From Nemertoderma westbladi (taxonomy: Eukaryota > Xenacoelomorpha > Nemertodermatida > Nemertodermatidae), in the NCBI GenBank assembly GCA_032718475.1, contig JAUCBJ010005263.1, positions 1-36,144 of the forward strand: 36,144 bases of DNA. The letters run 5' to 3'. Below the pieces are notes generated by a model. The model had not been told where the DNA came from. It worked only from the letters and a program-made list of their open reading frames with translations, and did not search any database. Shown here one piece after another: positions 21,640 through 31,905 of this stretch (its first letter is position 1; each line of letters starts with the position of its first letter). The translations under genes and the position numbers were made by a program.

Positions 21640-24600
21640 GCAATTACAGTATTACTGTATATTACTAAATAGAAAATAGAACCATTAATTAAGCTACTAC
21701 TACAGCAGTATTCAGTATAAAGCTACTACTACATGCATTTTATTTTGTTGTAAGTAACTTTTTGTGAAAGTCGTTAACAAGTTTGACAAAAAACTTTTTT
21801 TTATCAACAAAAAAAGGTAATGTTGAATTTAATTTCAAAGAAATTTCCATGATTTTTTATACTAGCTAGTTTTTACTAATTTTTATAAAAATGTTATAGA
21901 ACACGTGTTAGCCACCAAATTTGATAAATATTTTTGTTCTTAGAACACATTTTTATTTTTTTTACTAGCTAATTTTTTCTACTTTTTTTTATAAATGATC
22001 TAGAAATAGAACACGTTTTAGTTATCAATTTTGATAAATATTTTTGTTCTAGAACACATTATTTATGTTCTAGAACGCATTTACTATGTTATATCTTCTG
22101 TGAGGCATTAGCCATTGTTTTTTTATGGGTAACTAGTGATTGTTTGAGGGAGCTACTGTTTTTAAAATTACAAAACCAAATTTTTGTTACCTCGTTTTTT
22201 ATATATTTTTGGACCAAATGTTAATGTATATTATCATGATGTTTTTTGTTCTACAGCGTAAATTATTTGAAAATACTAGCTAAACTAATAAAAAGTACTA
22301 GCTAACACAAAATTAAAATTACTAGCTACCATATTACTGGCAGAAGAGAAGGTCAAATAATTGTTCTAGAACACAAAACCACATGTTAAAAGCCATTTTC
22401 ATATGAAAAAATTGGACAAAAGGTGGCTACCCATAACAAAGTAGGCAAAGTCCGCCTAATTCCAGTAAGAAAGACAAGGTAGGTACGATATTGAACCCAA
22501 TTTAAATGCCCTTAACGATAAAGATAATAAATCCTTTCTTCACATACCGAACGCTGATAAGTTGACATAATGTAACAAAATTACATACATCACTGAGTGC
22601 AAAGGTCACTTGTAAGCGTTAAAGGCCCTTGTTTGTTTATCTGAACCTCCCTCGCTCCGCTCGCTCGCTTATTTTATTTATGTTCTAGAAAAGTATATAA
22701 TACTTTTCTATTGTTCTAGAACTCTTCAATGCAGCAATGTTGCCTTAGTACAGTAGTAACAATGACATAAGTTTTAAAAACATAAGTAAATACATAAGTT
22801 CTATATGGTACTTTAGCCATATTTTTAGTGTTTTTGTTATTGGTGGATGTTCTAGAACATTAGTAGGTAATATTATTTATTATGGTAGCTAGAGTTTTTT
22901 TTACTATCTTAGTATTATTTTCTAGTTAGTATTGTTTGAAAAAATGTTTTAATACTTTTTTCTTTAATTACTTTAATATTAATACCGGTATCTAATTTCT
23001 ACTCATTCTATTATCTGAAAAAAAATTTATGCTAGAGTTCCGTATAGAACTGCAGTTTTAAAACATATGTCATTGTTACTATGGCAACATTGTTGAGTTC
23101 TAGAACAAATTAAAATTATTATATACTATTCTAGAACATAAATGAAATAAAAAATATAATGTTCTAGAACATATAGCTATTTTTTTTTAATTTTAAAATA
23201 GCTAGTAAATTTAAAAAAATATCCAATTTGGTAGATAAATTTTCTAATAAATAAATTATATAAATAAATAAATTTTTTCGTATTACTAGCTATTTTAAAT
23301 TTGAAAAATAACTAGCTATATGTTCTAGAACATTATATTATTTTTATTATTTATGCTCTACAGTAGAATAGTGTATAATACATATAATATTACATAAATA
23401 AAATAAAAAATAATAATGTTCTAAAACATATAGCTAGTTTTTTTTAATTTTAAAATAGCTAGTAAATTTAACAAATAATACAATTTGGTACCGGTAGATA
23501 AATTTTTTAATAATAATATATATAAATAATTTTTTTTTATTACTAGCTATTTTAAATTTAAAAAATAACTAGCTATATATTCTAGAACAATAATTTTTTA
23601 TTTTATTTTTGTATTAGAATAGTGTATATTATATATTTTTTGTTCTAGCACTCTTCACTGTTGCCATGGAAACAATGATTTATGTTATAAAAATGCAGTT
23701 CTATACGGAACTGTTACCAATATTTAATACTTTTTTTTTCTTTAAGTACTTTAATACAGTAATATTAATATCTAATTTCTACTCGTTCTAGTATATTAAT
23801 TGATTAGGAATAGTTCTTTAGTTCTTCAGTTTCTCCGTTAATAGAGCCAAACAAATTTCTTCAATACCAATATCAACCTCAATTGGTGTATTTTTATATG
23901 TATTTTGATGTTCAGACATAGCTAGCTAGAAAATCGTATAAAATCAAATATACAGAATATAGTTTAAATCGTATTATGTTTTTATAATGTTCTAGAATGA
24001 ATACAAATCACCATAACAATAATTGGTACTTCTGCAGTATACCCCCACACCTTGATATATGTTTTATCACTTTCCTTTACTTAGCGAGAATCAAAGAGAA
24101 AGGAAGAAAACAAATTTGAACATTTAATAAATGACATAGTACAATTGTATAAATGTTAAGAAATTGAGAGGGTGTGGGGGTATACTGCAGTAGTACCTAA
24201 TAATTTACAAAAAAAAAGTAATTTCGATATTATTATTATATTGTTTAAATACAATCCGATTTTTTTCGAAAAAAATGTTCTAGAAAAAAAAATATTTGTT
24301 GTAGAACATTATTTTTTTAAAATTAATAGCTAACATGTTCTAGAACACTGTCAAAAGATTTAGCAAAACCTAGCTAGTATTAAAAATGTTGTGCGGGGTG
24401 TATGGCTGCCATAGTAGTACCAAATCTGATTCACCCAGTAAGAAGTTGGGGGAGGTCAAACTCATGTAATTTCATAAAAGTTTGTAGAAAATTGAAGAGG
24501 ATGGGTGGCATATGAATTAAGAGTATACATAAACAAAAAACATAGTATAAGTTACAACAACTAAATTCTAGGATTTGAATTCAATATCTGACTTACAATG

Positions 24601-24640
24601 TTTAAATAAATGTTAATTCAAAAGGAAATTAATCTGATGC
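21640..24640. other. AT-rich zone of nested palindromes with TTCTAGAA sites
   Basis: No gene. The zone is built of short interspersed repeats: GTTCTAGAAC occurs exactly at 22046, 22067, 22363, 22713, 22849, 23097, 23161, 23322 and 24337, and the TTCTAGAA core alone at 22683, 23129, 23580, 23990 and 24278. TAGCTAGTAA and ACTAGCTA words alternate between them. This is also the region upstream of the 48-residue-repeat gene. Confidence 0.8.
23036..23713. mobile_element. Large inverted repeat with two nested MITE-like copies
   Basis: 23036-23110 and 23639-23713 are inverted copies of a 75-bp sequence (TTCCGTATAGAACTGCA, a CATTGTT.C.ATGGCAAC block and a TTCTAGAA-type end); a third, direct, copy lies at about 22705-22810. 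Inside are two tandem segments (about 23157-23340 and 23415-23590), each itself a palindrome with roughly 55-bp arms reading TTCTAGAACATATAGCTAG. No coding sequence. Confidence 0.7.
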
Positions 24641-24644
24641 TGAC

Positions 24645-27600
24645 ATGACAATGAAAAATAAAGAGGCGGGAGGTGAACCCTATCAACGTCCTTGTCATAA
24701 TTTACTTAAAAAGAGAAAGCGTCGAATAAAAATTGCAAATGTTCTTGCTGTTGAAACTATTATGGATAAGATGTTGTGGGCGATTGATACAAACAACGTT
24801 TTAAGAGTTGATGAAATCAATGACATTAACACATACTCTAAACCATTAATTCGACGACGTGGTTTTCGTCATTATTGTTTAAATAGGAAATGCCGTTTCT
24901 GTGCCAAATTTATCGGTAGCGAAGAATTTTGGTGCTCATCGCATAAACTTAAGCTTGGCCAATTTCCGCGGGATCTCCGAAATCCCAAATTAATTACTGT
25001 TATCGGTAGTGGAAATCTCAAACACGGAAAACCAAGTACAGCTAATAATGGTACAGATAATGGTAGCAGTAACAGTGTTGATATAGATAATGGTTCAACA
25101 CGCACCATTGATAACAATTTCAGAGTTCTTGATATGGTCTTAGGTGATGGAAGGATGCGTAAATCGCATTTACGTATTAAGAAAAATAAATGTTTTGTCT
25201 GCAAACAATTTGTTTCGAAGAAGGCATCACACTGTATGAAACACAGACTCTTAAACGCAACCAGAGCGCGTCATATATCAACGTTTAACCAGAACGTTTT
25301 ACCAGACCGGTTAACGGGGGAGAAGTCCGTTCTCAGAAGTGGCAATATTAATGGAGTTGATAATAACATAACGAATGTGTCTTTGAAGCAAGAGCAGGGT
25401 CACATGGATCCTTATTCAATGAGTGTCCATCAAGATTCTAACTTAACTCTAAAAAATATTTCAAGCGAGTCAGTTGGCAGAGTTGGTAATATTCATGGAG
25501 TTGATAACAACATAACGAATGTGTCTTTGAAGCAAGAGCAGGGTCAAATGGATCCTTATTCTATGAGTGTCCATCAAGGTTTTAACTTAACTTTACCAAA
25601 TATTTCAAGCGAGTCAGTTGTCAGAGTTGGTAATATTCATGGAGTTGATAATAACATAACGAATATGTCTTTGAAGCAAGAGCAGGGTCACATGGATCCT
25701 TATTCAATGAGTGTCCATCAAGATTCTAACTTAACTCTACCAAATATTTCAAGCGAGTCAGTTGTCAGAGTTGGTAATATTCATGGAGTTTATAACAACA
25801 TAACGAATATGTCTTTGAAGCAAGAGCAGGGTCACATGGATCCTTATTCAATGAGTGTCCATCAAGATTCTAAGTTAACTCTACCAAATATTTCAAGCGA
25901 GTCAGTTGTCAGAGTTGGTAATATTCATGGAGTTGATAACAACATAACGAATATGTCTTTGAAGCAAGAGCAGGGTCACATGGATCCTTATTCAATGAGT
26001 GTCCATCAAGGTTTTAACTTAACTTTACCAAATATTTCAAGCGAGTCAGTTGTCAGAGTTGGTAATATTCATGGAGTTGATAACAACATAACGAATATGT
26101 CTTTGAAGCAAGAGCAGGGTCACATGGATCCTTATTCTATGAGTGTCCATCAAGATTCTAACTTAACTCTACCAAATAATTCAAGCGAGTCAGTTGTCAG
26201 AGTTGGTAATATTCATGGAGTTGATAACAACATAACGAATATGTCTTTGAAGCAAGAGCAGGGTCACATGGATCCTTATTCAATGAGTGTCCATCAAGAT
26301 TCTAACTTAACTCTACCAAATATTTCAAGCGAGTCAGTTGTCAGAGTTGGTAATATTCATGGAGTTGATAACAACATAACGAATATGTCTTTGAAGCAAG
26401 AGCATGGTCACATGGATCCTTATTCAATGAGTGTCCATCAAGGTTTTAACTTAACCTTACCAAATATTTCAAGCGAGTCAGTTGTCAGAGTTGGTAATAT
26501 TCATGGAGTTGATAACAACGTAACGAATGTGTCTTTGAAGCAAGAGCAGGGTCACATGGATCCTTATTCAATGAGTGTCCATCAAGGTTTTAACTTAACC
26601 TTACCAAATATTTCAAGCGAGTCAGTTGTCAGAGTTGGTAATATTCATGGAGTTGATAATAACATAACGAATGTGTCTTTGAAGCAAGAGCAGGGTCACA
26701 TGGCTCCTTATTCTATGAGTGTCCATCAAGATTCTAACTTAACTCTAACAAATATTTCAAGCGAGTCAGTTGGCAGAGTTGGTAATATTCATGGAGTTGA
26801 TAATAACATAACGAATATGTCTTTGAAGCAAGAGCAGGGTCACATGGATCCTTATTCTATGAGTGTCCATCAAGATTCTAACTTAACTCTACCAAATATT
26901 TCAAGCGAGTCAGTTGTCAGAGTTGGTAATATTCATGGAGTTGATAACAACATAACGAATGTGTCTTTGAAGCAAGAGCAGGGTCACATGGATCCTTATT
27001 CAATGAGTGTCCATCAAGGTTTTAACTTAACTTTACCAAATATTTCAAGCGAGTCAGTTGTCAGAGTTGGTAATATTCATGGAGTTGATAACAACATAAC
27101 GAATATGTCTTTGAAGCAAGAGCCTGGTCACATGGATCCTTATTCTATGAGTGTCCATCAAGATTCTAACTTAACTCTACCAAATAATTCAAGCGAGTCA
27201 GTTGTCAGAGTTGGTAATATTCATGGAGTTGATAATAACATAACGAATATGTCTTTGAAGCAAGAGCAGGGTCACATGGATCCTTATTCAATGAGTGTCC
27301 ATCAAGATTCTAACTTAACTCTACCAAATATTTCAAGCGAGTTAGTTGTCAGAGTTGGTAATATTCATGGAGTTGATAACAACATAACGAATATGTCTTT
27401 GAAGCAAGAGCAGGGTCACATGGATCCTTATCCTATGAGTGTCCATCAAGATTCTAACTTAACTCTACCAAATATTTCAAGCGAGTCAGTTGTCAGAGTT
27501 GGTAATATTCATGGAGTTGATAACAACATAACGAATATGTCTTTGAAGCAAGAGCAGGGTCACATGGATCCTTATTCTATGAGTGTCCATCAAGGTTCTA

Positions 27601-27911
27601 ACTTAACTCTAACAAATAATTCAAGCGAGTCAGTTGTCAGAGTTGGTAATATTCATGGAGTTGATAATAACATAACGAATATGTCTTTGAAGCAAGAGCA
27701 GGGTCACATGGATCCTTATTCAATGAGTGTCCATCAAGATTCTAACTTAACTCTACCAAATATTTCAAGCGAGTCAGTTGTCAGAGTTGGTAATATTCAT
27801 GGAGTTGATCTTGATAATGATAATAACATTACGAATGTGACAGTAAAGAGAGAGCTGAGCGACATGAATCCATTCCATTCCATGAATGTGATAACCAAGT
27901 TTGTAACGTAA
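24645..27911 (+). CDS. Unrecognised protein: two Cys/His clusters plus seventeen 48-residue repeats
   Basis: Single open frame of 1088 residues; an in-frame TAA at 24630-24632 fixes the ATG as the first available. Residues 1-30 are basic (KKRKRRIK, 22-29), a likely nuclear signal; no signal peptide or membrane segment is seen. Two clusters, C83-C86-C97-H100 and C183-C186-C197-H200, share the spacing C-x2-C-x10-C-x2-H and could each bind zinc. From residue 233 come 17 tandem repeats of exactly 48 residues, then a diverged partial copy. Each repeat contains GNIHGVDNNIT, SLKQEQGHMDPYSMSV and NLTLPNISS. LKQE fits the SUMO-acceptor consensus psi-K-x-E, and the last copy keeps it as VKRE. Low copy divergence suggests recent homogenisation. 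The family is unknown; a nuclear, DNA- or chromatin-associated role is inference from composition only. Confidence 0.75.
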   Translation: MTMKNKEAGGEPYQRPCHNLLKKRKRRIKIANVLAVETIMDKMLWAIDTNNVLRVDEINDINTYSKPLIRRRGFRHYCLNRKCRFCAKFIGSEEFWCSSHKLKLGQFPRDLRNPKLITVIGSGNLKHGKPSTANNGTDNGSSNSVDIDNGSTRTIDNNFRVLDMVLGDGRMRKSHLRIKKNKCFVCKQFVSKKASHCMKHRLLNATRARHISTFNQNVLPDRLTGEKSVLRSGNINGVDNNITNVSLKQEQGHMDPYSMSVHQDSNLTLKNISSESVGRVGNIHGVDNNITNVSLKQEQGQMDPYSMSVHQGFNLTLPNISSESVVRVGNIHGVDNNITNMSLKQEQGHMDPYSMSVHQDSNLTLPNISSESVVRVGNIHGVYNNITNMSLKQEQGHMDPYSMSVHQDSKLTLPNISSESVVRVGNIHGVDNNITNMSLKQEQGHMDPYSMSVHQGFNLTLPNISSESVVRVGNIHGVDNNITNMSLKQEQGHMDPYSMSVHQDSNLTLPNNSSESVVRVGNIHGVDNNITNMSLKQEQGHMDPYSMSVHQDSNLTLPNISSESVVRVGNIHGVDNNITNMSLKQEHGHMDPYSMSVHQGFNLTLPNISSESVVRVGNIHGVDNNVTNVSLKQEQGHMDPYSMSVHQGFNLTLPNISSESVVRVGNIHGVDNNITNVSLKQEQGHMAPYSMSVHQDSNLTLTNISSESVGRVGNIHGVDNNITNMSLKQEQGHMDPYSMSVHQDSNLTLPNISSESVVRVGNIHGVDNNITNVSLKQEQGHMDPYSMSVHQGFNLTLPNISSESVVRVGNIHGVDNNITNMSLKQEPGHMDPYSMSVHQDSNLTLPNNSSESVVRVGNIHGVDNNITNMSLKQEQGHMDPYSMSVHQDSNLTLPNISSELVVRVGNIHGVDNNITNMSLKQEQGHMDPYPMSVHQDSNLTLPNISSESVVRVGNIHGVDNNITNMSLKQEQGHMDPYSMSVHQGSNLTLTNNSSESVVRVGNIHGVDNNITNMSLKQEQGHMDPYSMSVHQDSNLTLPNISSESVVRVGNIHGVDLDNDNNITNVTVKRELSDMNPFHSMNVITKFVT
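25341..27788 (+). repeat. 144-bp coding tandem repeat, 17 full units
   Basis: Units begin with GGTAATATTCATGGAGTTG (first copy GGCAATATTAATGG) every 144 bp from 25341, with no length change in any unit; a diverged partial unit follows at 27789. Differences are few and recur (QDS versus QGF, PNIS versus PNNS, NMS versus NVS), giving a patchwork consistent with unequal exchange or gene conversion. The copy number may vary between individuals. Confidence 0.97.
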
Positions 27912-28582
27912 CTCAATCAATGCCTACGGCTACAATAATTATGCGAGTAAAAGAAGAGAGTTAGTGGCGGCCACATGATCACAGCGGATGTAACAAGAGC
28001 TCGAAAGGTTGCTTGGTTCAAAAGACATTTCACAGACGCATGATGAGAAGATTTATGTCCGGCCAACTTCTTTTAGGATGTGAACAATAACCTATCTCTC
28101 TACTAACTTAAATGTTCCAAAAACTACTAGTTCTTCATGAATTGTTATTAATATTTACTTTCCCATTTTGATTGTAGTTTCAAGTGTATTCGTATTCTAC
28201 AGTACTAGAGTGTGGGGCGAGCCACGCAGTTAGGTGAGCCTTTATGTCGTGGTATAATTAGTGGGCCATTTGTCGTCGTTGGAAAAGTTTGAACCTAATA
28301 AGCTATAAATTATAGATGAAACGGAACAAAACTTGGCACAAATGTAGTCTATCAAATGTTTAGAAATTGTAAAGACTGACTTATATAGTTCCTCTGCCGG
28401 CCGCTAGGGGTAATATTATAAGAACCCTAGAAGAGGCTATAATAATAGTACTGTATAATTTCATATTAATCTGAAATTTGGTAGGAGTGACCTAGTCCAT
28501 TAATTTTAATGCTACGCAAAGGCTCATCTAGATTTATGCTGTTCGAACGTGTACTGTACTTATGCAGACTACTGTATAATAC
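27912..28582. other. Intergenic spacer
   Basis: No gene seen. About 28394-28410 (GGCCGCTAGGGGTAA) and about 28500-28528 (TTTTAATGCTACGCAAAGGC) resemble segments near 18948 and 29393-29465, suggesting a dispersed repeat of unknown class. Confidence 0.4.
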
Positions 28583-28741
28583 TGTTTATTGTTAATTTTC
28601 GCATATTGCTACGGAAACTAGCTAAAATTATAATCGTATAATTTTAAAAAAATGTTCTATAATTGTTGTATTATACCATTTTTTCCTAAAATTATACTCT
28701 TTTCTTAGAAATTGCTCTGATACGGGATTCTAGAAAATATA

Positions 28742-29542
28742 TGTTGCAGTATATTCATATAATTTTATGTATTATCCTATGGTACAGCAATATACCAAAC
28801 TTGCTACGGTTTCTTTCAATAATGTACTGTAACTATATATTTCACATTAAGCAAAATGACCATCCCAATAAGATTCACAGATTGGCACTTTAAATTCTAA
28901 TCCAGTATTCGTAAGAATTATAACTCTTATTACAATCTGACCTCACCAAAAGCCGCGCGAGCATCATTAAATTAGATAGAAACGGCATAAAAAACGGAAG
29001 ATCGTTTCGTTGTTTGCGATCTTATTAATTTAATTAAATTTTACTGGGGGGGGGGGGGGGGGGGGGGGAATAATCATTATTATGAATATCCATAGTAAAG
29101 TTGGCTTATCTTTATTAATTTATCAGTGAAAAGAGTCTAGAAAATAATATAACGTGATTTCTGCAACAATTTATTAAATAGATAATTAAAAAAATCTACA
29201 GTAGTTGCACAAATTCGGTCGTCCTTACGACTCATTTCCAGTATAGACCCCACAGAACTATACTCCTTACAGGCAAAGAGATAACTGGTACTCATTTAAC
29301 GACCATTTAATTAACAAAGCATATATGCGCCCTGGTTTGGTTAGTCCCTTTAAAGCATTTGTGCCAAAACGAAAACTATCCTGGCCCGCCTGCAGGGGTA
29401 GAACCCCACGACCTCTGGAGCGATATTAATTCAAGGAAATGGATTTAAATGCTACGCAAGGCTTGAAAAAATTGAATATATGCGTGTTTGTATTAGAACA
29501 CGATCCTTAAAAATACAAAGTATGCTGTCATGTTGTTCGTTC
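28742..29542. other. Non-coding left part of the inverted-repeat unit
   Basis: AT-rich, no gene. Holds the G23 tract (29046-29068) and a copy of the dispersed repeat with GGGGTAGAACCCC and ATGCTACGCAAGGC (about 29393-29465). Confidence 0.4.
29046..29068. repeat. Poly-G tract (23)
   Basis: Uninterrupted run of 23 G. Confidence 0.95.
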
Positions 29543-29807
29543 AATATGCTCTAATTAACAATAAACATACAATATTGCAATGTTCTAGAGTTAATATACA
29601 TACAATATTGACTTTGACTTTATATTATCCTTCAGCAAATTAACCTAATATAATAACCTCGGCCTGCGGCCTCGGTAATTATACAGGTTAATTTGCTTCT
29701 GGAACGGCATCAGTGATTATTCAGTTTCATTCGCTTCAGGTTATTATTTCCGTATATTAACTCTAGAACATTGCAATATTGTGTTTATTGTTAATTTGAG
29801 CATATTG
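29543..29807. mobile_element. Foldback element, copy 1
   Basis: The ends AATATGCTCTAATTAACAAT and, inverted, AATATGCTCAAATTAACAAT enclose inverted repeats around the centre ACCTCGGCCTGCGGCCTCGG (about 29657-29677). The left arm is shortened by about 90 bp relative to copy 2 at 32055-32292; the right halves are nearly identical. Non-coding. Confidence 0.75.
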
Positions 29808-29992
29808 GAAGTACTACTAGCGTAGTGTATGCGTTTAAAGCCAATTTTTAGGATGAGTTCCAATACAACATGGTTATTTTATTTATTATTTCACAGTTAA
29901 ATAGTATGTTAAGCATATTATACTGTATCATTTTATAGTATTTTTAATGTTATTACGAAGAAAAACGCCTAATGAAATTACACCGATACAAG

Positions 29993-30793
29993 CTATATTT
30001 TGTAATAATTTATATTGACATTTGAGTTATTTATAATAGGTGGAGGAAATGTAGACGGGTAATTATAATTCCTCATCAAACCAAAGTTTATCCCTGAGCC
30101 TCCAACACCTGGGTATCCTGGACTTCCAACACCCTGTACACCTATACCAACACCTGTGAAGGCTGACCCTCCTACACCACGAAATCTTTGACTTCCAACA
30201 CCTGGGTATCCTGGACCTCCAACACCCTGTACACATAGACCAACATCTGTGAAGGCTGACCCTCCTACACCACGAAATCTTTGACTTCCAACACCTGGGT
30301 ATCCTGGACCTCCAACACCCTGTACACATAGACCAACACCTGTGAAGGCTGACCCTCCTACACCACGAAATCTTTGACTTCCAACACCTGGGTATCCTGG
30401 ACCTCCAACACCCTGTACACATAGACCAACACCTGTGAAGGCTGACCCTCCTACACCACGAAATCTTTGACTTCCAACACCTGGGTATCCTGGACCTCCA
30501 ACACCCTGTACACCTAGACCAACACCTGTGAAGGCTGACCCTCCTACACCACGGAATCCTTGTCTTCCAACACCTTGTATACCAGGATCTCCAGCACCAG
30601 TGAACGCCCTGAAACCTGGATTGAGAAATTGTCCTCCACCTAAATGTCCAACACTCTCTACTTCTTCAAGAGCCGCGATAAGCAATTCATCATCATCATT
30701 GGCAATGACATGGATATCCATTTCAGGAGCAAAGTTGTCGATATTGTCTATTCTACGTTTTTTTGAGAAGACAGATGACAAGCTGTCAAACAT
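29993..30793 (-). pseudogene. C-terminal frame of a Crypton-type recombinase gene, Gly/Val-rich repeats
   Basis: Open frame of 266 residues. It opens MFDSLSSVFSKKRR; the same frame extends upstream as SEIKKKE, which resembles what follows the catalytic tyrosine in DUF3504 proteins. Residues about 74-235 are built of octamers such as GVGGPGYP, GVGSQRFR and GVGGSAFT; the higher unit is 31 residues (93 bp), about five copies at 30095-30560. The C-terminus, NNSNVNINYYKI, resembles tails of related transposon proteins. It starts 16 bp after the stop of the upstream frame and in a different frame, so the two were probably one protein. It could still be translated on its own from its ATG, but no promoter is seen. 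Confidence 0.6.
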
Positions 30794-30809
30794 TTCTTTC
30801 TTTTTAATT

Positions 30810-31724
30810 TCAGAGCATGCAGTGCATGCAGTGGTTGGTGTATTTTTGACTAAGCTCTAAGTTAACACAGAGATTGGTCATAAATCCAGCTAATGTGTTG
30901 CGTCCAACAATCCTTCCTTCATACCACATTTTGTCTCTCACTTGTGGTTTCTGGCGTGGCTTCTGCCACAAACAAGCACTTTGAGAACTTAGCTTTGATA
31001 CATACAACTCATATGAGTGCAGCGGGCATTGATCGTCGTCAGGGTTTTCATAAAGCCGCCCTTCGTTTGCAATAGCCGTGTCATTGCGGACATGATTCTT
31101 ATCAAGCTCATCCATTCCTTGTTCTAAATAGCGTAATCCAGTGGAATGGTCTACTTGAATAGCAAAAGTGCTTTTAGTCATTCCATAGAGATTTTCTCTT
31201 CCCCTGCGACAAAAGAAATATAGTATATAGAACAATACACTTTGCTGAAGCTTCTTAGGTTCACAAAGAGTTTTATCTATTGTGAAGTATTCCTTTATCT
31301 TTATAAGATCTTCTTCAATGATTTGCCTCTTATTCATTATAACGGCCTTTCCTTGCTTTTTTGTTTCTACACTCATCGCCGTAAACATCAGGTTAGCTTG
31401 ACTAAACTCACTATCGCTAACTATATCAATATTGCGCTCGATTTTGAAATGTCTATTTAAAGATGCACGGATGGCTTTCAGTGAGGTGAGTTTGTAAAAA
31501 GAATTATCTTCCTTTCGAATATTTGAATAAAATTCAAAGAGCAAACTAGGTAGATCGTCATTGCTCAATGATGAAAGATCTCCTTTACCAGTTTCTTTCA
31601 GATACGATTGTAGTATCGCTATATGAGAACTCGTAGCAAGTTTGGTATTTTTGCTAATTCTATTATCTATTAAATAATTCTGTCTTTCAACAGAAACACT
31701 TTGGAATCTGTTTGTATAAGACAT
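30810..31724 (-). pseudogene. Crypton/DUF3504-type tyrosine recombinase, catalytic C-terminus missing
   Basis: Open frame of 304 residues. Residues 25-150 look like the SAM-like core-binding domain (TSSHIAILQSYLKE, LPSLLFEFYSNIRKEDN, YKLTSLKAIRASLNRHF). The catalytic domain begins with FCRRGRENLYGM (first catalytic Arg about 174-176), then DELDKNH, CPLHSYELYVSKL, LWQKPR, WYEGRIVGRNTLAGFM and YTNHC (295-299). In this family the box continues H-x-x-R and, about 40-50 residues on, a Tyr nucleophile. Here it reads HCMHCML and stops, so the Arg, the later His/Trp and the Tyr are absent. The continuing C-terminal sequence is found just downstream in another frame, pointing to an internal deletion plus frameshift. 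It is probably inactive for strand exchange but could still bind DNA. Confidence 0.8.
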
Positions 31725-31905
31725 TTATATTTGTCTTTGTATTATTATTATACTATAGCTCATGCCACTACATTAATTTGTATTAAATATAATGTAATGT
31801 ATATTTTCTAGAATCCCGTATCAGAGCAATTTATAAGAAAAGAGTATAATTTTAACATTTATAGAACATTTTTTTAAAATTATACGATTTTTTTAAAATT
31901 ATACG

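Noticed and set aside
22046-24346. Functional heat-shock promoter
   Set aside because: Only two-unit TTCnnGAA cores are present, not three or more contiguous units, and most copies coincide with repeat arms; kept as a low-probability alternative only.
24872-25204. 110-codon antisense frame under the repeat gene's N-terminus
   Set aside because: It lies opposite the two Cys/His clusters, whose matching spacing supports the plus-strand reading.
30063-30422. Alternative minus-strand frame with Cys/Trp/Arg repeats
   Set aside because: It is the 93-bp repeat read in another frame; the chosen frame continues beyond the repeat on both sides and has a transposon-protein-like tail.
30528-30860. Plus-strand frame opposite the recombinase tail
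   Set aside because: A Pro/Thr-rich shadow of the Gly/Val-rich repeats on the minus strand.
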